From positions 2,363,308-2,427,307 of the forward strand of contig RPFO01000102.1 of NCBI GenBank assembly GCA_009746045.1: 64,000 nt of DNA, written 5' to 3'. Each line of letters begins with the position of its first letter. Position 1 is the first letter of the stretch. Positions 32,601 through 44,600 of this stretch are shown here, in pieces. The translations under genes and the position numbers were made by a program. The notes beneath the pieces are model-generated. The model was given only the letters and a program-made list of their open reading frames with translations. It searched no databases and was not told where the DNA came from. This stretch comes from Mesostigma viride. Its lineage: Eukaryota; Streptophyta; Mesostigmatophyceae; Mesostigmatales; Mesostigmataceae.

Positions 32601-35600
32601 GCTTTCCAAGTGGCCTGGTTTCAAGTACCTGCGCGCTGGGCGGCCGCCGGTGGAACGTGCGTTGCAGGTAGTCGTCGTCCATCGACAACGCGGCCAGGCC
32701 CTTGCTGAGCGAGCCGGTCATCTGAGGAGGGGACGAGCAGCAGATATAAGGAGAGCACGGATATAAAATACATACATGTTACGATAAATAAATGAACATG
32801 TGTTACAATAAACAAATAAACGCACATGTGTTACAAGGAGTACGACATTAGCAACCGTAAATGAGACCAGGAGTTATGCCAGGCCCTTGCGGAGCGAGCC
32901 CATGATCTGTTCAGTGGGTGGGGGCATGGGCAGCAGACGGCGTGTCCAGGTAAATAGAGTCAAGGGCATGCTGCTTTTTTCATGCTGCTTTTTTTCTTAA
33001 AGGAGATGTGCCACGCTCATGCTGAGGGAGCCTCGCGATTTGTAACAAGAAGACACCACACTCAGATGGTGGGGGAACCCCCATGCCGCCCACCAGCCGA
33101 ACCCACCCACCTGCGAAACCGTGTTGAACAGCCCAAACGCCGAGTTCTTGAGTAGCGAGATCGTCCCCGTGGCGATCCCCTTTGCAAACTCCTCGGGCGA
33201 GTGCACAATGCCCTTGGCCGGCTCGTAGAAGAAGTCGACGACGCCGGTGCCCAGGGAGCTGATGAGGCTGACAGGCACGCCCAGCAGCTCGACGCGGCCG
33301 AGAATCTTGTGCATCTCTTGGAGCACCTGGCAGGGAGGTGGGTGGGTGGGAAGGAATGAGGGGGGATGGGGTGAGTGGTGAGTGGGAGAGAGAAATGGTG
33401 GGGGGGGATGGGGAGAGGGGAAAGGCGGGAGGGAAGAGGGAGAGGGGAATGAGATGGGGAGGGGGCGAGGGGATGGAGAGGGGGGGCCAGAAGGTATCAA
33501 CGGTGAAGGCAGAGGGGAACAGTGGGTGGGGAGGAAGGGTCACAGTCCATGTGGAGGGGGAGGGGAGGTTGTCATGGGAAGGGGAAGAGGGAGCCGGCAG
33601 GAGGTGAAACACGGAAGGACAGCTGGTGGGAATGACCTGGAAGGGCGTCTGTTCGGGGAATAGGACAAGACACGCAAACCAAGAGCGAGCCAGAGACGGA
33701 GAGATGGATATATTCGTTTTTCTCTTAATGTAGTTTTATTAACGCATGTGGGAAAGATAGAGCTGCTATCCCTTGGCCTGGGATGTGGAAGGTTGTCTAC
33801 GGCGTGGGCTGACTAATCCGATTCTACGAAGGGTTCCACACTCGCCAAATCTTCTTTGGAGGACCCGGTTGTTTATAAGGGTCGGTGGCTCTTGTTAAAG
33901 GGTCCGAAAAAATCTTAGTATATTTGATACGACTTGCTTGTGAAGATTCGTAATTATTTGTTATTGATTGAGCACCAGCTAATATGTCAGGGTCCTGTGG
34001 GTCAGCTGGTTGCCTAGCGAACCTGAATGACAGAGTGTTTTTAGTAAGTCGTGATTAATTATTAGATATGCGACTCGGACCGACCTGAAGGGTCGATAGG
34101 CGAAATTGGTAGCTGTCAGCTTTAAGGACTTTGTGTGCTAGTTACGGAACGGTTAGCGTACTACCCTGGGGGTGTCTGACTGCACTAATTTTAGTGTCGC
34201 GTTCAGAATTTATCAGGCCGGTGTGTGACACATGCCGGTTAAGGATTATGTCAGCCTGTGCGTCGGCGGACCATGCCTCAAGCAAGCTAGGCAGGCAATG
34301 ATCTGCAATTGTTTTTCTTTCCCCCCCTCCCACCCTGGAGGCTTCTTGCTTCCGCGTGCGGACTGAGAAACCTTAAGGCCTCTGTAACTGCTGCAATTGT
34401 GGCAGGGCTCCACTATATCAATCAATGCTGGTCTTCTTGGGAGCTTAGTGATCTCAAAGATCGATGGATGGATGGACGGACGGACGGACGGACGGACGGA
34501 CGGACGGACGGACGGACGGACGGACGGACGGACGGACGGACGGACGGACGGACGGACGGACGGACGGACGGACGGACGGACGGACGGACGGACGGACGGA
34601 CGGACGGACGGACGGACGGACGGACGGACGGACGGACGGACGGACGGACGGACGGACGGACGGACGGACGGACAGACGGACGGACGGACGGACGGATGGA
34701 TGGATGAAGTTAGGTTAATATTGTGCGGAAACCATCTGCGCTCAGCTTCTAAGGATCCGCACCATGTTACCAGCGATAACCGCTCGCTGGTTGACCAAAG
34801 TTAATGCGCGAACCTAACTGATGGATGGATGGATGGATGGATGGATGGATGGATGGATGGATGGATGGATGGATGGATGGATGGATGGATGGATGGATGG
34901 ATGGATGGATGGATGGATGGATGGATGGATGGATGGGTGGGTGGGTGGGTGGGTGGGTGGGTGGGTGGGTGGGTGGGTGGGTGGGTGGGTGGGTGGGTGG
35001 GTGGGTGGGTGGGTGGGTGGGTGGGTGGGTGGGTGGGTGGGTGGGTGGGTGGGTGGGTGGGTGGGTGGGTGGGTGGGTGGGTGTGGGTGGGTGGGTGGGT
35101 GGGTGGGTGGGTGGGTGGGTGGGTGGGTGGGTGGGTGGGTGGGTAGGTAGATAGATAGATAGATACATAGATACATAGAGACAGAGACAGAGAGGGAAGA
35201 CCTAGAGAACCATAAGACACGAGATGCGGCTCATACGAGCCTCCCTCCGATGCTCATTTGCAACCAGTTCATGGAAAAAACACTGGCAGCAAACAAGATC
35301 TATACCTTAAGCCTCCTATAAGTGAAGCCTCCTCTAAGTCAAGCCTCCTTTAAGTCAAGACTCCTCACCTGGAAGAAGTAGAAGCGCGTGATGCGGCTCA
35401 TGAGAGCCTCCTTGCCCACAAACCCGTTCTTGAGGAGCATCGCGTTGAGCCGGATGGGCACGTTGTTGATGTTGATGAGCGGGAAGCCTGCCGCAGTCGT
35501 GTATTTATAGATCAGTCCCGTGCTCGAGTCGCGGCCGCCCCCGCCGGTGCCGCTGCGGCGGCGCGCGCCCCCCATGGGCGCGCCCCCCGTGCTCGCGTCG

Positions 35601-38600
35601 AGCTGTGGCAGGTTGAAGCAGGGGAGGTGGCGGGTGACAGTAGGGAGAGGTCGTGTATTGAGACGCACAAGCATACGGACGAAAATGCATGGTCATGGAC
35701 GGCCGTTGTAAGAGAGCGCATTTTCATGGACGGCCGTTGTAAGAGAGCGCATTTTCATGGATGGGCGTTGTAAGGGAGCGCGTTTTCATGGATGGGCGTT
35801 GTAAGGGAGCGCGTTTTCATGGATGGGCGTTGTAAGGGGAGCACGGTCATGGGATCAGAAAGCACCGTGATGCATGATGAAGTGAGAAGCAGATGGGGAG
35901 GCACCGGGCCATGAAGCAGATGGGGAGGCACCGGGCCATGAAGCCGATGGGGAGGCACCGGGCCATGCAGCAGATGGGGAGGCACCGGGCCATGAAGCAG
36001 ATGGGGGGGCACCGGGCCATGAAGCAGATGGGGAGGCACCGGGCCATGAAGCAGATGGGGAGGCACCGGGCCATGAAGCAGATGGGGGGGGCACCGGGCC
36101 ATGGGATGGTCGCAAGGTAGAGAAGGCGGAAGAACGGGCATGTCTTCCACATAGCTTGCAAGGGTGAGGGGAGTCCCTCCGTGTAGGCAAACCGAAATGC
36201 CCCAAGCCCGGCACCGTGCCAGGATTTCTACCCAGTAATCAACCGAGCTGATAAGACCCCGAAGCCACACCGGAAATCCAGGGCACCCTAATCAATCCTG
36301 GGACGGTTGACCACCCCCTAATCCAGGGCATCCTAATCCACCCCCGTAAACTACCCCCGAATCCAGGGCATCCTAATCAACCCCCATAAACTGACCCCCG
36401 AATCCAGGGCATCCTATCAACCCCCCCTCCCGTCCCCCACCCCCACCCCCACCCCCCCGGCCCCACCCCCTCTTGAATCCAGGGATCCTGTGTCAAGTTT
36501 CTCAATCCACTTTCAACCCCCGCCATCCGCTTAATCCCCCGACATCCTCGTAATCCCTGGAATAGCCTTATGAACCTCCTCGACTTACCGCTGAATCCAG
36601 CGCGCCCTCATCGTCATACTCCTCCTCGTCATCCTCATAGTCCAGCGACGCCGCGCCCATCATCTCGGTGTCGGCATCTTTGGCCTTCCCGGCGGACACG
36701 GTGACCGTGAGGTTGATCTTGATCGGGTGCAGGTGAAGCAGCTCAAAGTACCTGTGGGGGTGAGGTGAACAGTTTGGTACGCGACACCCGGATGGTATGG
36801 TACTGAGACACGCCTTGGCTGAGATGATCACCAGGAGGTTGATCTTGACCGGGCGAAAGGTGCAGCAGCTCAAAGTACCCGCGGGAGAGGCGTCACCAGC
36901 GTTCCAAGGTAAGATGACAGCAGGCTCGAGCTGCGATTGTCCAGAGTCTCCAGACTTTTGGGCTGCACTGTTTGTCTCATTGATCTGAGCTTAGTCATGC
37001 AGAGGCATGGGTTTAATAGTTGACATATAGCCCCTATCGTTTGTGGACACGTCGCAGGCGCAGCCGCTCAACGTAGATGTGAACGGTATGCCAAGCTAAG
37101 AGCTCAATCTTGAGAGGTAAGAAGGTAATGGGGATATCATTTTAGACCGATGAAAATATGTTACAGGTGCAGCAGATCAAAGTGCCTGCGCTAGAGACAC
37201 CGATGCAAACATTCGCAGGCAAACCAAAGGCAGCTACTGCGACTCCTAGCGACTGCATTTGCAAAACATTCTTACCGCGAAACACAAATCAATTCGCAAA
37301 CTGCACGAAGGAAGACATTGGACGGGCATCAAAACAATGCTACACACACACATGCGCGCGCACACACACACACACACACGGTACTCGCAGCCAAAGCCTA
37401 GTATACCAGTATACCCAAAGCCCAGTATACCCAAAGCCTAGTATACCCAAAGCCTAGTATACCCAAAGCCTAGTATACCCAAAGCCTAGTATACCCAAAG
37501 CCTAGTATACCCAAAGCCTAGTATACCCAAAGCCTAGTATACCCAAAGCCTAGTATACCCAAAGCCTAGTATACCCAAAGCCTAGTATACCCAAAGCCTA
37601 GTACACCCAAAGCCTAGTATACCAGTCGCAAAGCAGCGACATGAAAGAACACAACGCACCGGACCATAGCCTGTGCCCCCCCGACCGCGCAACAAACAAC
37701 AATAATGGACGACGAAATTGAACTAACGCAACAACCGTAGCAGCGTTGCACACCGAGGCGCATTCTTTATAGCAGTATTTATATTCTTTTGTTAGTATAG
37801 CAGCATCACAAAACACACCTATTTATATTCTTTTGTTAGTATAGCAGCATCACAAAACACACCTATTTATATTCTTTTGTTAGTATAGCAGCATCACAAA
37901 ACACACCACTTGACGGACGACTTGAACGGCTCCCACAGCGGTGCCACCTGTAGCTGACGATCCAAGTGCGCACTTAGCGCGCCCTCGCCCCGCAGCCGCC
38001 GCCCGGGTCCTATCAGCGGCGCACGCGATGCCGCGGTTGCCTCCGACGGATGCACGGCGTTGCCGGCTGCCGCCACGTCCATTGTGACGAATGACAGGCT
38101 CCCCCCCTTGTCCCCAAGGCCGGCGCTCATGCCCATCGTGGGCGTGGGCGCTGCACTGGCCGCCTTGAACTCAAACTCGGCCTGCCAGAGGTCCTGCACT
38201 GGGAGCAACCGCACGTATTCTATCAAAGTGTCCAGCAGCTCCTCCTCAATGTGCAGGTCCACCTCCTGCAGGAGCACGGAGAGGTACTGGAAATAGACCA
38301 CCCCGGGGTTATCTTTGAGCATTACCCAGGAGAGTTCAAAGAGCGGCCGCGTGTCAAACCCTCCGAAAGAATTCGGTGCCCCAACCGCGCCCCCGCCGTC
38401 CTTGGCCCCGCTCGGCATATCGCTTGGCGACGCCCTCCCATCCTTGGCGTCTGCGCTGTCCTTGTCTCCGCTACTTCCCAACCCGCCTTTGAGGGCCCCG
38501 GCAGCGGCTTTTTTGAGGGCGAGGGCCACGGCGGGCTCTACCAGGGACGTGGGCGCGACTACCACAGGGGCCTGTGTCGTCAGCAGCTGGTTGTCGAGCT

Positions 38601-41600
38601 GGAGGCGCAGGATGGCGAGTCGCAGGCTGTCCTCGCCCTTGGTCGTGCGGTGCCTGATCGGTGGCGGGTGGCAGGCAGGCAGCGATGGGATTTTAGCGTG
38701 CATTGCGCGAGTGCGAGTTTAGACAAAGGCGTGTGTGATGTGTTGTGTGTATGTGTGATTGAGTCTGTGTGTGTGATGTAAGTGAGCTGTGTGACGTGTT
38801 TTATCTGTGGTATGTGTGACACATGTGTGGGGTGGGTGGGGGGCCATGAGCCCGCATTTTCACAAGGCACTGAGCCGGGGCCCGGGTACACACACATCGT
38901 GCACCCTAAGCCCGGATAACAATCCATACAGTGTGCAAATGAAGTGTTCAAATGATATATTGATTGTGAGCGACTGAGCCGGGTACTAACACATCATGCA
39001 CCTCTCCCAAGTTTAGAGACTTACTTGACGACGATACCCTCTCGGTGCAGCACGAGTGAGCATGGCATCAGTACGCTGAAACAAACACGCAGGCATCTCT
39101 CAGCCTCAATGATCCCACGCAGAATCCTTGACTACGATATCCTCAACGTAGCACTCCAGTTGTGGCAAGGAAAAGAACAACAACCATTCTAACGCGATAG
39201 CCTCGAAATTGTTACTGGAAAGACTTTCAAAAACCATCCACAAAGACTCACTCGACCACGATATCCTCCCCCATGAGGCATAGCAGGACCAAACACGCCT
39301 TTTCCCCTAACAAATCCACGCCTTTTCCCCAGCCATTAACGCTCTTAGTCCTCCCAACCGTCCCAGTAGAACAAGCTGGATGACTTACTCGACCACGATG
39401 TCCTCCACCACCAGGTGCAGCAGCTCCCGGGGGAATAAATCCACCAGCGACACGCTCAGCCCGTGTAGGGCCAAGTCGATGAGCGTGGCCCCCCCCGCGT
39501 CCTCGGGCGCATCTCCCCTCTTCCAATGCACACGCAGGTGGATGTCGCCGGAGACGTTGTCCTTGCTCGCGCGCTTGCGAAGCGGCAGCCGCAGGTACTG
39601 TGGGACCAAAGAGGGGGGGGGGGGGGGGCGGGAAGGGGGAAGGAGATCACATAAACAATACATGGTACACCAGTACACATGTAATAACGCATGTCAAAAC
39701 ACATAAACAATACATAATACACCAAGTGGAAGGCGCAAGTTCTGTGGGGGCCTTGTGTGTGGTGGTGGTGGTGGATAGGGAAGGGGGGAGAAGGGGGAAG
39801 CGGGGGGGGGGGCGGGGGGGAGAGGAGACCACAACGAAATACATCAATACATCAAGGAAGATCCTGCTGGTGATTGTAACCAGCAGCGTGTCCGTGAATA
39901 CAGATACGCGCTCTCAGATGCAAGCTGGCGGCATCCGCAAGCTCGCGTAGCACCAGGCAAAGATCACAGGGCATGAACCAGAGACCGATAGCCGTAGTAT
40001 GGAACCAGCGGCAGAACAAGGTATAGGCTGTGGGTGCGTTGTTGTTGTTATCAAGTGAAGCTGTTTGCAGTAGTGACGGCCTAACCAAACTAGAGCCAGC
40101 CGTAAAATAATCATAGCAAAACAGCCAACAGCCTGTTGAATGGTTATGCTGCTGCCGTGGCTACCTGCGGCTAAGGACTCTTGGCCAAAGGCACAGTGCC
40201 GCTGCAACTACCCCCTTATAACCGCCCGGGGTTCGAGCATGCCTCGCCGCTTTGGCCAACAATGGGGGCTTGCGGCCCGCGAACGCGGCCAGCCATGAAC
40301 TAGACAGTACTGCTATATAGTATGCACGTAGTACATGGTTAGGAAAAAATTAGACCAAATGGTGCCGATGCTGTTGTTGTACCATACCCGGGGCTTCCAG
40401 CCCTCGAGCGCGGTCAAAGGCGAGCTAGAGATTGTATAATATCTAACATTATATTGGAATACATATGCACATAGGATGATAATACCTGGGGCTTTTGGTC
40501 CTCAAACGCGGCCAAAGGCGACCTAGAGCTTATGTTTTATCATAATCATATTTAAGGTACTATTATATTGGTATACGTAAACTACTACACGTAGTAGCAC
40601 TCCTGTGATAATACCTGGGGCTTTCGGTCCTCGAACGCGGCCATGTTCAGGTGCGCCTCGCCCAGGAAGTTATCGCGCCCGACCTTCTTCTTGTCAAACA
40701 CCTGGTGCAGGACAGGAGGAGGAACGGCACAGGACAGAGAGTAAGTGGGACAAGGTCTGGCAGGAGTTGCACCCGACCTTCTTCTCCTCAAACACCTCTC
40801 GGCGCCGGCAACTTATTGACAAAAGAGAGCAAATCCAGAGCCAACACCTCTCGGCGCCGGCAAGTTGAAGACCTAAAGAGCAAACCCAGAGCAAACACAT
40901 CTCGGCGCCGAAGAGTTTTAGACAAAGGAGCAAATATCATCGCGGCTACCATCGTGACCAGCAACATGCTATCGCCATGACAACACCACAACCACGCTAT
41001 AACATACTGTTTTCTTGCCAGCATTGCATGGTTTTCATGGCCTTGCAAAATTCCATCTCGCCTGCGCTTGTGCGCAACCCACGAGGTTGGCCGCGTCACA
41101 CCTAGGTTCTGCAGTGCCTCTTCCCTCACCGCATATCCCACTCCCTCAAGCAGACCCCCACACACATCCCCTCGCCGGTCTCACATCTTCTCCCCTTCTT
41201 CGCCTGTGCCTTCAATCTCAAGTGCCCAAGTGCATCCCCGTAGCCACCTTCCCGCACTTTGACACCAATCATTAACTTGATTTCGTCAGCCTAGGTGCCT
41301 TTTTATGCCCCTTGTCCCCTTACCCGCATCTTGACCGGCCTCACCTTTGGCCCTCTACAGCCGGCATCCCTACGCTTGGCTTCCCTTCCCCTTTGGCCCC
41401 CCACCGTCCAGGTGTCGCTCCATGGGCTATACATAAGAAAAAACTACTATAGATACTACCACAAATATACCTCTTATATGACCGCTCCATGGGGTACAAA
41501 TAAATAGTACTACCTTTTATACTGAACCGAAAAAATACATATAGATGTACCCTAGATATGTGAGCCCTCCCAACTACCTGCACTTTGATGCGCCCCATGA

Positions 41601-44600
41601 GGTTGACGGCGTCGAAGCTAAACGCCGTGTTCCAGCGTGGACAGAGGTTGTTGTGGACGACCGACGTGGTCTCCACGCGCGCGCTCCCGCTGGCGCTCGT
41701 CACGATCACCTTGGCGTATGCGTCGCAAGTATAAAAGGAGCGGAGCATCTCGTTGGAGAGGGCGAGGTTGCGCGCCTCGATGACCTTGATGGACAGGTGG
41801 CCTGTTGCCATGCGCCGCACCTGGTGGGGTGGGCGGTGGTGGGTGGGTGGTGGGGTGTGTGTGGTGGGGGGGGGGGGACGCGGGGAGAGCGGGCAAGATA
41901 CGTTTGTGCGTGAGGGGCAATAGGGGGAGGAGATTGTGAACGTTTTCGCGTAAGAAGAAGGAAGAGAGGGAGAGGGAGAGGGAGAGGGAGAGGGAGAGGG
42001 AGAGGGAGAGGGAGAGGGAGAGGGAGAGGGAGAGGGAGAGGGAGAGGGAGAGGGAGAGGGAGAGGGAGAGGGAGAGGGAGAGGGAGAGGGAGAGGGAGAG
42101 GGAGAGGGAGAGGGAGAGGGAGAGGGAGAGGGAGAGGGAGAGGGAGAGGGAGAGGGAGAGGGAGAGGGAGAGGAGAGGGAGAGGGAGAGGGAGAGGGAGA
42201 GGGAGAGGGAGAGGGAGAGGGAGAGGGAGAGGGAGAGGGAGAGGGAGAGGGAGAGGGAGAGGGAGAGGGAGAGGGAGAGGGAGAGGGAGAGGGAGAGGGA
42301 GAGGGAGAGGGAGAGGGAGAGGGAGAGGGAGAGGGAGAGGGAGTGGGGGATATACACACGGAGATAGTTGAATTCTCACTCAAACTCTTCCTTTTTCATC
42401 TGTTGGTCTTGGGGCTGCTTCAAATAAGCCAGCTGAGGTGGTACTAGCGTACCTTCTTGGTATTTCGGACACTAGTAAGAAGACCATTCATTGTTAATCG
42501 CCTGCACCAGAGGGTGTCCTAGCGTACCGGTCACGTTCCAATGCAACAGCATTCTGATGGGACCGGTGGTGACCCCCACTTTACAATCGGGACATTTGTG
42601 AACTCTTGCTCGTTCCACATTGAACACAAAGGCCTCCTGGAGGCTCAAAGGGGGTGGCTCCTGCCGGCCGCAGATACTTTATCCTCATGCTTTTATTTCC
42701 TCATGTTTGCAAGGTACTTTACTAATTACGTAATTACATCAGCATTTTTTAAAAAATCACCTGTTATATTCTTGTATTTCCTCATGTTTGCTTTTCTCCT
42801 GCTTGCAACGTTCTTGCATGATCTTGTGCGCCGCTGTCGGTATGTGTATGTCGTCTCATTGATACATAACACATCACTGGTGTCTCACTTCTCTTTATTA
42901 ATGTCGTCTCAATAATATCTCATACATCAATGTTGTCTCATTGATATCTCATCCAGTTTGCAACGCCCTACGGCTTCGCTTGCGGTCATGGCGTACTTCA
43001 TCCCATGTGTGGTATACCATGTCGCGACATACCTTGATCCGGCGTGTCACATGCCTGAGTGATGGCGACATAACTGCGTGAGATAGCTTCATCCTATAGG
43101 TGAGATACGTGGTTGTGGTAAGGTGTCAGATCCATCGATTAATTAATGAATTAAAACAAGTGCTTCCGTTGGGGAGTCACGGTAAGGTGTCCGATGGCAA
43201 ACCCCATGTCCGATGGCGCACCCCACGTAAAGATTGGAACACACTCTAAATAGTATGATCATAGTCTCCTGTTCAGAACATACCTTGTTGTGGGAGGGCG
43301 TCCCCATGCCGGCCCCCAGCGCAGTCGCGGCGGGATCCGAGGGCCCCATCGGGTGTAGGCTGGACAGCTCATCGAACGGAGAAGGAACCGATGTGAAGGA
43401 CTGCTCATTGACGCGCAAGGCGCTCACGCAGGGTAAGTGCGCGGGGCGGTCCCGCAGAGAAACACCCACACCCACACGCACGAAAACCCACGTGCACGCA
43501 CCCACACGCATGCAAACACACAGCACACACAAATGCACAAAAAAAAGACACAGACACATCCACATGCGCGCAAGCAGACCCACACGCATGCACACACAAA
43601 CACACAGGCATGCTGTCAGTCACACGAGAGAGCAAAATCCCATCACTGGCATATCGACAATTTTGGACTAATACGCCGTAGTTTGTAACAACCAAGCATT
43701 GGCAAGAATGTTCAGACAGACCGTACCCAGCACCCACCGGTGTCTCTGACGTACCTGCACCCGCCCTTACCCTCAGAAATAGCAGCTCCTCCTTCGAATT
43801 TCGTTACCGCCACAAGGGAGTCGACTACAAAACAATTCTTACCTAGAAATGGGGATTCTTTCTACAATTACCCCTCAACCCGTTCCTGCGGAGTGCCAGC
43901 AGCTCCTCCTGGATGTCCCCAGGTCACACTACTTGGCCTTGACCTCAATCTCATAAAGACAACGAAGTGCACGATAGTGATTCCAGCAGGGACTACCGAT
44001 ACACCCGCCCGGTTCCCCAGGACAGCCAGCCGCTCGTCCTTGATGTCCAGCGACAAAAAAGACTGACATAACTCTTACATTGAAGTCACAAGGCTTTCTA
44101 GACCTACCCGCCCGGTTCCCCAGGACAGCCAGCCGCTCGTCCTTGATGTCCAGCGACAAAAAAGACGGACATAACTCTTACATTGAAGTCACAAGGCTTT
44201 CTAGACCTACCCGCCCGGTTCCCTAGGACAGCCAGCCGCTCGTCCTTGATGTCCAGCGACAAAAAAGACGGACATAACTCTTGCATTGAAGTCACAAGGC
44301 TTGCTAGACCTACCCGCCCGGTTCCTGAGAAGTGCCGGCCGCTCGTCCTTGATGTCCAGCTACTGCTGTCATAGTGGATCTACTTAACCCTAGTGATGCT
44401 GCCACCGGCCACCTACCCAGTTCCCCAGAAGAGCCAACAGCTCCCCCTTGATATCCAGCTACTACAGTTTTGGTGTGTAACTGTAGGTAAGTTTACTGTA
44501 CCCTATAGTGCTGCTGCCACCGGCCACCTACCGAAAACCTCAGAAGAGCCAACAGCTCCTCGATATCCAGCTAGACCATAACGAAGGCTAACATAAAGTT

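Noticed and set aside
34300-35220. Overlapping open frames on both strands in the tetranucleotide arrays
   Set aside because: A 4-bp repeat without stop codons is open in all frames; the VPS13 splice phases skip this region as an intron.
41341-42383. Ser-Pro/Leu-Pro proteins of 225-338 aa
   Set aside because: Only the short C2 exon at 41578-41820 is coding; the rest reads the GGGAGA array.
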